Assembly (NCBI GenBank): GCA_016209705.1
Contig: JACQVR010000023.1
Location: 28,892 to 92,891 of the forward strand
Source: Planctomycetota bacterium
Lineage (GTDB): Bacteria > Planctomycetota > MHYJ01 > JACPRB01
Length of the DNA: 64,000 nt
Direction: 5' to 3'
In this document: positions 1 through 7,245 of the stretch, in pieces
Layout of the letters: each line of letters begins with the position of its first letter
How positions within the stretch are numbered: the first letter of the stretch is position 1
Notes under the pieces: model-generated
Told to the model about the DNA's origin: nothing
What the model saw: only the letters and a program-made list of their open reading frames with translations
The model's database searches: none
Translations under genes and position numbers: made by a program

Positions 1-715
1 CGCAGGCGCGCTCGCGCTCGCGAAGGCCGGGAATTCCGGGAGCGGCCTCTCCGGAAATTCGATGGAGCACGCCGGAACGGTCCGTCAGGGTCACGGCTTC
101 CGGCTTCAGGCCGGAAACCGCCGCGGTGAGCAGCCCCCGAATGGCGTCCGCGTTGGCGCGCAACAGCGTGGCGCCGGGCTTGAGTTCCACCATGACCGCC
201 GCGGAGGCTTCGGCCCCTCGATTCCATCCCAGCTTGCGCGCCTCCGCCTGCTCCGTGATGTGCACGCGGGCCCTCCGGACCGGCTCCATGCTTTCGATCC
301 AATCGGACAACCGGTTCTGAAGCTCCACCAGCCATCGCCGATCGAACTGCCATCGCGTTCCGAAGAAATTCGACTCCTCCACGAAGCGGAAGCGGGAGTC
401 CTTCTCCAAAGCGCCGTCGTCGCGCCAACTCCGCAGCGCCTCGGACGCTCGGTCCGCGGGAACGTAGACGGCGCCGGCTTCGACGTCCCGGGGAATACCG
501 CACGCTTCGAGCCGCTCCAGAAGGCGCGCGCGCTCGCCGGCGGTCCACGAGGCGTCGGCGATCTTCACCTGGCCCGAAGGCTCGATCGGCCGGGATCCCC
601 ACGACAGCGCCAGGGCGAGCAACACCGCCAGGATGACCAGGCAGGCGCGGATTCCCCAAGGCAGCGCAGACCACGTGGAACGGAACGAAACGGCGAAGTG
701 CTTTACCCTCTCCAT
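1..715 (-). CDS. FliF/YscJ-like MS-ring protein, N-terminal part (cut by window edge)
   Basis: The minus strand is open from an ATG at 715 to the left edge (238 codons). Residues about 20-38 form a hydrophobic membrane anchor after a short basic N-terminus. A region near residues 120-145 contains FGTRWQFDRRWLVELQNRL and then RRARVHITE, matching the FliF/YscJ pattern (Asn/Gln-Arg-rich helix followed by V..ARVHL). It is followed by ASAAVMVELKPG and then a segment ending AVSGLKPEAVTLTDRSG, matching the family's second ring-building block. FliF forms the flagellar MS ring; YscJ/SctJ forms the inner ring of type III secretion. The C-terminal half that would tell them apart lies outside the window. 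No ribosome binding site is obvious. A MerR-like gene lies 182 bp upstream on the same strand. Family membership is well supported; flagellar versus secretion role is not. Confidence 0.75.
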   Translation of the reverse strand, partial: MERVKHFAVSFRSTWSALPWGIRACLVILAVLLALALSWGSRPIEPSGQVKIADASWTAGERARLLERLEACGIPRDVEAGAVYVPADRASEALRSWRDDGALEKDSRFRFVEESNFFGTRWQFDRRWLVELQNRLSDWIESMEPVRRARVHITEQAEARKLGWNRGAEASAAVMVELKPGATLLRANADAIRGLLTAAVSGLKPEAVTLTDRSGVLHRISGEAAPGIPGLRERERAC

Positions 716-897
716 CGGTCTCGCCGGAAACGCGTGCCCGCGTTCCCGGCCCCCTCTGCTCCGGGCCCCGGATCGCCGCCCTACCCCCGTTGGCGGGGCG
801 CCGACATGGACCCCTAATCCTTATCGGCCGGACGCGGGGAAAAATTGAGTCGGCGTGAAAAGTTCAGTTCCACTCGCCGGATGGGACTCGCCGTCCT

Positions 898-1143
898 TCA
901 ACGCGCGGGGCGGACACCCTCGTCCCCGAGAAGCTGGATGACCTCGCGCAGGGGACGATGGCGTTTCAGCAGCTCGATCTTGCGCAAGCGCTCAAATACG
1001 TCCTCGCCGTAGAGGCGGTGCCCGGACTCGGTCCATTCCGCCTCTTTGATCAGCCCCATCATGGTGTAATTGTGGATCGTCTGCCGGGACAAATTCGTGT
1101 ACTTCATCACTTCGCCGATCTTGTACAGCTTCTTCGGCGCCAT
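898..1143 (-). CDS. MerR-type HTH transcriptional regulator (DNA-binding domain only)
   Basis: The 81-residue protein begins MAPKKLYKIGEVMKYTNLSR, the winged-helix N-terminus of MerR regulators (helix-turn-helix at about residues 9-28, wing with GHRLYGEDVFERL at about 41-53). It ends soon after the wing helix (LKRHRPLREVIQLL), so there is no long dimerisation helix or effector domain; family members are usually 100-150 residues or longer. A good ribosome binding site (GGGAGGA) precedes the ATG. It lies 61 bp downstream of the phosphofructokinase gene on the same strand, and the AT-rich gap between them carries a TATAAT and direct TGTAAA repeats, so it probably has its own promoter. Targets unknown. 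Its small size also resembles MerR-like excisionase or HspR-type proteins. Confidence 0.8.
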   Translation of the reverse strand: MAPKKLYKIGEVMKYTNLSRQTIHNYTMMGLIKEAEWTESGHRLYGEDVFERLRKIELLKRHRPLREVIQLLGDEGVRPAR

Positions 1144-1171
1144 AGTTCCTCCCAGGTCGGCGCGCCACCGC

Positions 1172-1191
1172 AGTGTAAATTATAACATGTA
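1172..1191 (-). promoter_or_regulatory. AT-rich promoter region of the MerR-type gene with TGTAAA direct repeats
   Basis: On the minus strand TATAAT occupies 1184-1179. On the plus strand the words TGTAAAT (from 1174) and TGTAAAA (from 1188) are direct repeats 14 bp apart that overlap this -10. No convincing -35 is visible. The arrangement would suit autoregulation, but that is inference. Confidence 0.35.
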
Positions 1192-1204
1192 AAATACGCC
1201 GCGG

Positions 1205-2248
1205 CTACGGTCCGTCCCCGAACGAGGTTCCCACGGCTCGCGCCGCGCGCACCAATTCATGATCGCGGGGCACGCGCTTGACGCGGCCCGAAACGCGACG
1301 AAGCGGAACATGAACCAGGCGGCCCTTCCGGATGGCCACCATGTGGCCGAAGGTCCCGCGGGCGGCCAGATCCAACGCGGCCGCGCCGAGCCGCGTCGCC
1401 AAGACCCGATCCGCCGGGGTCGGCGGCGCGCTCCGCTGCAAGTGTCCCAGCACGGTCACGCGGGAGTCGAACCCGGCTTCCTCCAGACGGTCCGCGACCG
1501 CCGTGCCGACGATGCCGGGGTGCAGCGACCGGCGCTGGATCCCTTCGGGGCCCGCCCCTTCGGCCACGACCACGATGCTGAAGCGGCGATCCCGAACGCG
1601 GGAGCGAATGTGATCGACGACCCGGGCGATCGAGCCGGGGATTTCGGGAAGGAGGATGACGTCCGCGCCGCCGGCGATGCCCGCGTGCAACCCGATCCAG
1701 CCGGCCGTCCGCCCCATCACTTCCACGACCATGATCCGGCGGTGCGCGTCCGCCGTCGCGTGCAGGATGGACACCGCCTCCGCCGCCACGGTGGCGGCGG
1801 TGTCGAACCCGAACGTAATGTCCGTCTCCGCGACGTCGTTGTCGATGGTCTTGGGAATCCCGATCACGGGCGCGCCGCGCCGCGCCAATCCGTCCGCGAT
1901 GGCCATGGTGCCGTCCCCGCCCAAGCACATCAGGGCGTCCAGCTTGAGGTGCCGGAGGTGGCGCAGCGCCACGGCGGAAACGTCCCCCCGTTCGCCGAAA
2001 TGAAATGGATTGCCCTTGTTGCTCGTTCCCAAGATCGTGCCCGCGCGACACAAAATTCCGGACACGTCTTCGTACATCAGCGGCCGCCAGCGACGCTCGA
2101 TGAGTCCCGAGAAGCCGTCCAGGATGCCCACGCATTGCGCCCGGTGCTGGAGAATTCCTTTCTTGACCACCGCCCGGATGGCGGCGTTCAGGCCCGGACT
2201 GTCTCCTCCGCCGGTCAGGACACCCAGCCGAAGGCCGCCCCGTTTCAT
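1205..2248 (-). CDS. pfkA: 6-phosphofructokinase (PfkA family, mixed ATP/PPi signature)
   Basis: This enzyme phosphorylates fructose 6-phosphate to fructose 1,6-bisphosphate in glycolysis. The 347-residue length is normal for the family. The motifs appear in order: GVLTGGGDSPGLNA (nucleotide loop, about residues 9-22), CLGGDGT (about 108-114), IPKTIDND (about 131-138, catalytic Asp), MGRTAGWIGLHAGIAGGAD and the sugar-phosphate segment LGHLQRSAPPTPADR. The residue after GGD is Gly, as in ATP-dependent enzymes, whereas the Lys of PKTIDND is the one usually seen in pyrophosphate-dependent enzymes (E. coli numbering 104 and 124). This combination is known in the group III actinobacterial-type branch, where donors vary. 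The donor is therefore not settled. Start ATG at 2248; a MerR-type gene follows downstream. Confidence 0.93.
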   Translation of the reverse strand: MKRGGLRLGVLTGGGDSPGLNAAIRAVVKKGILQHRAQCVGILDGFSGLIERRWRPLMYEDVSGILCRAGTILGTSNKGNPFHFGERGDVSAVALRHLRHLKLDALMCLGGDGTMAIADGLARRGAPVIGIPKTIDNDVAETDITFGFDTAATVAAEAVSILHATADAHRRIMVVEVMGRTAGWIGLHAGIAGGADVILLPEIPGSIARVVDHIRSRVRDRRFSIVVVAEGAGPEGIQRRSLHPGIVGTAVADRLEEAGFDSRVTVLGHLQRSAPPTPADRVLATRLGAAALDLAARGTFGHMVAIRKGRLVHVPLRRVSGRVKRVPRDHELVRAARAVGTSFGDGP

Positions 2249-2265
2249 GAACGCCTTTCCGTCCG

Positions 2266-2312
2266 TTCGTAGTTCGAAGTATGAAGTTCGAAGTCGGCTT
2301 CAAACTTCAAAC
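2266..2312. repeat. Word hairpin, 'agttcgaag / cttcaaac' type
   Basis: Between the divergent phosphofructokinase and membrane-protein genes, near-copies of AGTTCGAAG (left) face CTTCAAACTTCAAA (right), giving an imperfect inverted repeat. This is one member of the set of intergenic hairpins built from short repeated words. Confidence 0.55.
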
Positions 2313-2425
2313 CACCTGCTCCCAACTATAAGAACGGCGCCGGGGGCCGAGCCATCTTTATCATGGCCGGCGGGCCAAAGCCCGGAGCGGGTTTTAGCCG
2401 ATGATCATCATGCGGAGCGCAGCGC

Positions 2426-3136
2426 ATGAACATGGCGGATGTGGTGGCGTTCGTGGAGCGGATGAATCTGGCGCACCACCAGAGCGTCATCGGTCCCTAT
2501 TTCCCCGACATCCTGGCGCTGCTGTCCATCGTATTCGGAGGGTCCTTCCTGCTTTTCGGATGGAAGCATCACGAATACTATCTCGGCGTGACGGGACTTC
2601 TGGTGGGCGCCTGGGCGGGCTTGCTCCTGAAGAACCATGCGGCGCAATCCGGCACGCTGGCTCCCTTCATTTATGTCGCCGTGTGCGCCACGGCCGGCGC
2701 GTTCATCGGCGCGTGTTGTCCCCGCTTCGTGGGCATTCTGCTGGGGGGATTCACGGTGGCGCTCTTCGCCTATCTTTTCCGACCCTCCCTCTTCCGGCCG
2801 GGACAGCAGACGCTGCTGGATCTGTGCCTCCTCTTTCTCCTGGGAGGTGGTTTGGGAGGGTTGTTTCCCAAGTTCTTCTATATCCTGAACTCTTCCCTGA
2901 TCGGGAGCGTGTTCATCACCTACGGGCTTTCGCTGGGAATTCTGGCCCGGCTTCCCCTGACCTCTCCTCAGGGGAAGGTGTTCCTGCACCTCTTGGTGTT
3001 TCTTCCTCTCTTCCTCTTCGGTCTCATCTATCAAGCGTTTTCCGGGCGCGGCGCGGAACTGGCCTTCGTGCGGGAGGCGCCTGCGCCTGCGCGGCGAACC
3101 CGCCCCGTGCGCGCCACCGTCGAAGTGGCGGAATGA
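2426..3136 (+). CDS. Polytopic membrane protein, DUF4203/TM198-like
   Basis: The 236-residue protein is strongly hydrophobic, with about seven predicted membrane segments between residues 25 and 205. They are glycine-rich: YYLGVTGLLVGAWAGLLL, GAFIGACCPRFVGILLGGF and FLLGGGLGGLFPKFF. This glycine-zipper arrangement resembles the DUF4203 / TMEM198-like family, whose bacterial function is unknown. The C-terminal 20 residues are polar and basic and would be cytoplasmic. The ATG at 2426 is preceded by GGAG about 10 nt upstream; a second in-frame ATG lies two codons later. The downstream rhomboid-like gene starts 85 bp later on the same strand, so a common transcript is possible. Function not assigned. 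Confidence 0.7.
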   Translation: MNMADVVAFVERMNLAHHQSVIGPYFPDILALLSIVFGGSFLLFGWKHHEYYLGVTGLLVGAWAGLLLKNHAAQSGTLAPFIYVAVCATAGAFIGACCPRFVGILLGGFTVALFAYLFRPSLFRPGQQTLLDLCLLFLLGGGLGGLFPKFFYILNSSLIGSVFITYGLSLGILARLPLTSPQGKVFLHLLVFLPLFLFGLIYQAFSGRGAELAFVREAPAPARRTRPVRATVEVAE

Positions 3137-3221
3137 AAAAAGTCCGCGTCCGGCATCCCGATTTGTCCGTCCGTTCCACGCGCGCGTATAATTATTGAGC
3201 CAGCCGTGAAAGGATGACCCC

Positions 3222-4055
3222 ATGGCGCCGTGGGATGAGACGACGCCCGCCACCGAGCGCTTCACGTTTTCGTACCACGTGACGTGCACGAACATCCTGA
3301 TCGGCATCAGCCTCCTCTCTCTGGGAGCGGCGGTCCTGGCTCGTCCTTTGGGTTATCCGGATCCCACGGGCGCGCTGGCGTTCACCTCCGAAGCCGCCCT
3401 TCACCGTTTCCAGGTGTGGAGATTCCTCACCTATTCCTTCGCGCACGCGCTGGAACCCGGGCCGCTGATCGGTTTCGCCCTGTGCAGCTTCATTTTGTAC
3501 CGTTGGGGCCACGAACTGGAATGGGACTGGGGCTGGCCGCGGTTCCTGGCTTTCTACCTGGGCGCGGCGGCTTATGGAGCGCTGGCCCACGCGACCTTTC
3601 AAGCGCTGACCGCCCAGCCCGTCCTGCCGGCCCTGGACGGCTACGGTCCGGCGCTGGCGGTGATGCTCGCGCATGCGTTCCAACCTTCCAAGCGGCCGGT
3701 GCTATTTCTGATGCTCCTGCCCATACCGCCCCTCCTGGCGTTCGCGTTGAGCCTGGGCGCCGCGGTGCTGGTCAGCGCCGGATTCATTCAGGTAGGCACG
3801 TCGCCGTTCACCGTGGCGGGCGCATCGCTCGCCGGATGGGGGTATTTGGTCTTGGATCCCCGCATGGATCGCTTGTTGGACGCCTGGGAAATCCGGCGCA
3901 CGCGCTCGCGCACCGTGCGGGAAGCCGAGGCGCACCGCGACGTAGATCGGCTGCTGGACAAGATTCAAAGGACGGGCATGGCGTCGCTCAGCGCCCGGGA
4001 ACGCCGGATTCTCAAGCGGGCCAGCCGCTATTACGGCCGGCGCCAACATGGGTAA
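3222..4055 (+). CDS. Rhomboid-family membrane protein, catalytic residues apparently lost
   Basis: The 277-residue protein has about six membrane segments, beginning near residue 24, and a rhomboid-like layout (FQVWRFLTYSFAH for the usual WR.iT..F.H, and YRWGHELEWDWG for the G..LE..wG loop). The expected GxSG serine site reads LDGYGPALAV, and the helix that should carry the catalytic His reads AGASLAGWGYL. Both members of the Ser-His dyad are therefore missing, as in iRhoms and other pseudoproteases. The cytoplasmic tail (about residues 235-277, with VDRLLDKIQRTGMASLSARE) resembles the short helical domain (DUF6576-like) found at the end of many planctomycete and Bacteroidetes rhomboids. The stop overlaps the next gene's start by 8 bp. 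It probably binds or escorts membrane clients rather than cutting them; that is inference. Confidence 0.8.
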   Translation: MAPWDETTPATERFTFSYHVTCTNILIGISLLSLGAAVLARPLGYPDPTGALAFTSEAALHRFQVWRFLTYSFAHALEPGPLIGFALCSFILYRWGHELEWDWGWPRFLAFYLGAAAYGALAHATFQALTAQPVLPALDGYGPALAVMLAHAFQPSKRPVLFLMLLPIPPLLAFALSLGAAVLVSAGFIQVGTSPFTVAGASLAGWGYLVLDPRMDRLLDAWEIRRTRSRTVREAEAHRDVDRLLDKIQRTGMASLSARERRILKRASRYYGRRQHG

Positions 4056-4893
4056 GGGCGCCCGGGGAGCGATCAAGGGGATCGCGTTTCTTCTTCCCCT
4101 CGCCCTGCTCGCCGCCGCCGTGGGAGGATTCGGCTCTGACCTGCGACGTCTCCTGGAGCGCCGCAAACTTGCCGTGGAGGTAGGTTCTCACCTGTACATC
4201 GTCCCGAACGGCGACTGGAAAGAACACCTCTCCTTGTGGACGGAGGACGTGCTGGCGCACCTCTCCCGGGCCGACTCCTCATCCGACCGCGCGCGCCCCC
4301 GTTTCGGATTCCGGCCGTTCACCCGCAAGCTGACCCTTCTCGTCGTCGATCCGGCGGAATTCGACGAGCTCCCGTCCGAAGGCTCTCTCTACCCCAAGCA
4401 CGCGCACAGCGCCTACGATCCCTCGAACGATCGGATCACGCTCCGCCGGGCGCCGGAGCCGCGGCTGTTGCGGCGGTCCCTCGCCATGGAGCTGGCGCTG
4501 GCGATGCTCCACCACGCCGCGGAGGATCCCCAGGTCGGCTGGAGCCCCTGGCTCTGCGAAGGAATCGCCCGCTACTTCGAAGTCGACCCCCTCGGGACCG
4601 AAGGCCGGCGGCGGGAGGATCTTCTCCGGCGGGCCCAGGACGATTGCGGCGCCGGCGATCTGGCCCGATTGCGACGGGCTCCGGCACGCGCGTTCTCCGA
4701 ACCCGGCGATGCGCAGGCATCCGCCCGGGCTTACGCGCTCCTCCACTTTCTGGTCCATACCCCTGACTACGGTGCGCACTTCGAGGAGTATGTCCGCGAA
4801 GAGCGCAAGCCGGGGCCCGTCGATCCGGCGGCGTTCGGCCGCATCTTCGGCCCCGCGGTGGAAGAGGACTGGCTCGCCTTCCTGAACCGATAG
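4048..4893 (+). CDS. Membrane-anchored gluzincin-like domain protein without HExxH
   Basis: The 281-residue protein has an N-terminal membrane anchor (about residues 9-30) and an extracytoplasmic domain. Near residues 165-185, WSPWLCEGIARYFE matches the WL.EG.A.Yfe helix that follows the zinc site in DUF1570-type and related gluzincin peptidases. The upstream helix that should read HExxH instead reads AMELALAML, keeping the Glu but neither His, so zinc catalysis is unlikely. It overlaps the 3' end of the rhomboid-like gene, which has also lost its catalytic residues. The two are probably translationally coupled and may form an envelope binding or chaperone pair. Specific function unknown. Confidence 0.65.
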   Translation: MGKGARGAIKGIAFLLPLALLAAAVGGFGSDLRRLLERRKLAVEVGSHLYIVPNGDWKEHLSLWTEDVLAHLSRADSSSDRARPRFGFRPFTRKLTLLVVDPAEFDELPSEGSLYPKHAHSAYDPSNDRITLRRAPEPRLLRRSLAMELALAMLHHAAEDPQVGWSPWLCEGIARYFEVDPLGTEGRRREDLLRRAQDDCGAGDLARLRRAPARAFSEPGDAQASARAYALLHFLVHTPDYGAHFEEYVREERKPGPVDPAAFGRIFGPAVEEDWLAFLNR

Positions 4894-4977
4894 GGATTCG
4901 ACAGATAGGCTCCCAGGTAACAATTGACAGCGGCGCGAGGGATCTTGAGAATACCGGCCTTTCGGCGGGAGCCTTTC

Positions 4978-5196
4978 ATGGGAATCGAGAAATACGACGA
5001 AATGAGTCGGTTGGTCAACGAGGCGCGGATCCAGTTCGAGGAATTCCAGAGCGGAAAGAAGATCGCCGCGATGCGCGGCCGCAAGTTGCTCCAGGAGATC
5101 AAGAAACTCGCCCAGGATTGCCGCATCGAGATCCTGGATCTCAAGAAGCCGAAGCCGGAGGGAGGCCCCACCCCCGAGGAACCGAAGGCCCTCTAG
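4978..5196 (+). CDS. Histone H1-like (Chlamydia Hc1-type) small basic protein
   Basis: The 72-residue protein contains FEEFQSGKKIAAMRGRKLL followed by QEIKKLAQDCRIEIL. This matches the helix-rich, Lys/Arg-rich core of Hc1-type proteins (pattern KGNKAAa.RaRk.l.eikKlaq..R). Such proteins bind and compact DNA in Chlamydia and occur widely in PVC and Bacteroidetes genomes. The frame is open further upstream, but the ATG at 4978 has GGGAG 7 nt before it and removes 18 unlike residues, so it is preferred. The tail is proline- and acid-rich. It stands as a single gene, converging on mnmA across a word hairpin. Confidence 0.7.
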   Translation: MGIEKYDEMSRLVNEARIQFEEFQSGKKIAAMRGRKLLQEIKKLAQDCRIEILDLKKPKPEGGPTPEEPKAL

Positions 5197-5199
5197 GAG

Positions 5200-5304
5200 C
5201 GCGTCGAGATATTCAAGGGGATGTCGAGATATAGGAGATGCAGGTGATAAGACCCCCATGTGGGGTACGGCACTTCTTCATATCTCCAATATCCCGACAA
5301 TCTC
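5200..5304. repeat. Word hairpin, 'gagatat / atatctcc' type, between convergent genes
   Basis: The left part has two copies of GTCGAGATAT followed by AGGAGATG; the right part (5281-5304) has TATCTCCAATATCCCGACAA, giving an imperfect long inverted repeat around a loop containing ACCCCCATGTGGGGT. It fills the whole gap between the H1-like gene and mnmA and might also act as a bidirectional transcription barrier. Confidence 0.55.
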
Positions 5305-6471
5305 CTAGCGACGGCTGATCCATCCGCCGCCGAGCACTTCGTCTCCGCGGTAGAAGACCGCCGCCTGTCCGGGAGTGATGGCGCGTTGCGGCTCGACAAA
5401 CTTCACCCGAGCCCGGTCTTCGGCCACCGGCGCCACGACGGCGGCGGCCGGCGCCCCGTTGTACCGGATCTTCACGTCCGCCCGCGCGGCGCACGCGGGC
5501 ACGCCGGCGATCCAGTTCACCTCCTCGACTTCAAACGCGGAGCTTCTCAACTCCTCCTCCTCGCCCAGCACCACGCGATTCCGCTCCGCATCGATGTCCA
5601 CGACATAGGCGGGGCGTCCCAAAGCGACCCCCAATCCGCGGCGCTGGCCGATCGTGAAGAACTGATATCCCGGATGTCTTCCGACCACGGCGCCCGCCGC
5701 CGTGACGAACTCGCCTTCGCTCACCCGCTCGCCCAGCCGCTCCCGCAACAATCTCCGGTGATCGCGATCCGGGACAAAGCAGATTTCCTGGCTTTCGGGC
5801 TTCTCCGCAATCCGCAATTCCGCGCGGCGGGCGATCTCCCGAACGGCCGGCTTCTCGAGGGCCCCCACCGGCCACAGGCACCGTGAAAGTCGCTCCTGCT
5901 TCAGCGGGAACAACACGTACGATTGATCCTTCCGCGCATCGACGCCGCGCCGCAATGTCCAGCGGCCGTCCCGGAAGTCCACGCGAGCGTAGTGTCCGGT
6001 CGCCACTTTCGACGCTCCCAGGGAATCCGCGATCTCGAACAGCTTGCCGAACTTGAGGTCGCGATTGCACCGGATGCACGGATTCGGCGTCGCCCCGCGG
6101 TCGTACTCGCGCACGAAGTAATCCACGATCCCGCCGAACTCCCTCTCGAAATTCATCACGTAAAAGGGTATTCCGAGATGATCCGCCACCCGCCGGGCGT
6201 CGTAGGCATCCTGGAGCGAGCAACAACCCTGCTTGCGCGCGGCCCCTCGATCGCGATCCGAGACAGGCGGCCCCGCCACCCCGTGACGCATGAACACGCC
6301 CGCGACGTCATAGCCCGCTTCCTTGAGGAGAACGGCGGACACGCTCGAATCGATGCCTCCCGACATCGCCAGCAGGACCCGCTCTTTGCCGGCCGCCGCA
6401 CGCCCGTCCCGCGTCTCCGGGGGGAGAAGACGGGGAGAGCCCGACTCGGGACTCCGCGGCGCGGCACTCAC
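5305..6471 (-). CDS. mnmA: tRNA-specific 2-thiouridylase MnmA
   Basis: MnmA activates U34 of tRNA Lys, Glu and Gln with ATP and inserts sulfur to make the 2-thio wobble base. The PP-loop SGGIDSSVSA is near residue 36, followed by a CCSLQDAYDAR segment. The catalytic cysteines lie in NPCIRCN and ESQEICFVPDRD, and GYQFFTIGQRRGLG marks the central domain before the C-terminal beta barrel. The frame extends upstream without homology. GTG at 6471 overlaps the TGA of the lipoprotein gene (GTGA) and gives 388 residues, close to the family norm, so it is taken as the start. It is translationally coupled to the secretin-like lipoprotein upstream. Assignment is firm; the exact start less so. Confidence 0.93.
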   Translation of the reverse strand: MSAAPRSPESGSPRLLPPETRDGRAAAGKERVLLAMSGGIDSSVSAVLLKEAGYDVAGVFMRHGVAGPPVSDRDRGAARKQGCCSLQDAYDARRVADHLGIPFYVMNFEREFGGIVDYFVREYDRGATPNPCIRCNRDLKFGKLFEIADSLGASKVATGHYARVDFRDGRWTLRRGVDARKDQSYVLFPLKQERLSRCLWPVGALEKPAVREIARRAELRIAEKPESQEICFVPDRDHRRLLRERLGERVSEGEFVTAAGAVVGRHPGYQFFTIGQRRGLGVALGRPAYVVDIDAERNRVVLGEEEELRSSAFEVEEVNWIAGVPACAARADVKIRYNGAPAAAVVAPVAEDRARVKFVEPQRAITPGQAAVFYRGDEVLGGGWISRR

Positions 6472-7190
6472 GGCACCTCCACGGTCAAGAACTGGAGCAC
6501 GACCCGCCGGCCCGTTTCGGTGCGGCGCGAGAAGAGCAACGAACCGACGGTCTCGGTGTCGCCCTTGACTCCGCGGATGGCGAACGGTCGCCCCGGCTCG
6601 ACTTCTATTCGCGTGGACAATTCGTCCAGTCGAACGTCCTTTCCGCCGGCGGAGACCATCCACGGCGTAAGGCGCAGATCCACCAAGCCGCCGTCAACGA
6701 GCCTCGCGCGCGCCACGAAACCGCTTCCCGACGGCGCCACGTCCAGGGATCCCGTCTGAATCCGGCCCTGGTACACGGGAATCGAGACGACTCGGGGGAC
6801 CTGTCCTTCCACCATCGCCACCTTTGTTTCCTGATCGGACGCCATCAAAAGAAAGACCGAGCGGTACGTGCGGGTCTGGTACGCTTGCGTCTCGGCCCGA
6901 AATCGGGCCACGAAATCCACGTCGCCGACGAAGCCTCGAAAACCGTTCTCACCCCAGGGGGCGGAGTCGGCCGAAATGACCTGGCGCCCCGCCAGCCGCG
7001 CGACGACGTCGAGCGCCGCGGCGTCCCGCGCGTCGAACTCGAACGTGTCCAGCACGACCCGGAAGGTGCGGGCGGGAAGGCGAGGCTTCGGATGCGGATC
7101 GCCCATCAGCTCTTCCGGAGTGGCCGTTTCCACGCCCCCGCAGCCAAGCCAGACTGGAAGGAACCACAGCGCCCATGTCGTTCTGATCAA
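6468..7190 (-). CDS. Lipoprotein with secretin-like C-terminal region
   Basis: The 240-residue protein has a signal peptide ending in LGCGG, a plausible lipobox (Cys about residue 17). The C-terminal third has the rhythm of the secretin beta domain: VDLRLTPW, then a segment ending in ELSTRIEVEPGRPFAIRGV, then RRVVLQFLTVEVP. It is much too short for a gated secretin and lacks N domains, so it may be a relic or an accessory envelope protein. It shares a 4-bp overlap with mnmA downstream and is divergent from mtaB (55 bp gap), so the two probably have back-to-back promoters. Function not assigned; secretin similarity is by eye only. Confidence 0.55.
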   Translation of the reverse strand: MIRTTWALWFLPVWLGCGGVETATPEELMGDPHPKPRLPARTFRVVLDTFEFDARDAAALDVVARLAGRQVISADSAPWGENGFRGFVGDVDFVARFRAETQAYQTRTYRSVFLLMASDQETKVAMVEGQVPRVVSIPVYQGRIQTGSLDVAPSGSGFVARARLVDGGLVDLRLTPWMVSAGGKDVRLDELSTRIEVEPGRPFAIRGVKGDTETVGSLLFSRRTETGRRVVLQFLTVEVP

Positions 7191-7245
7191 GCGGCCGGAT
7201 TATAGCTGGAGTTCCGGGAGAGAAGCAGGTAAAAATCCTCCAGTC

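Noticed and set aside
62..817. A plus-strand frame of 251 codons at the left end
   Set aside because: The minus strand of the same DNA encodes FliF/YscJ motifs. The plus product is Arg/Pro-rich noise.
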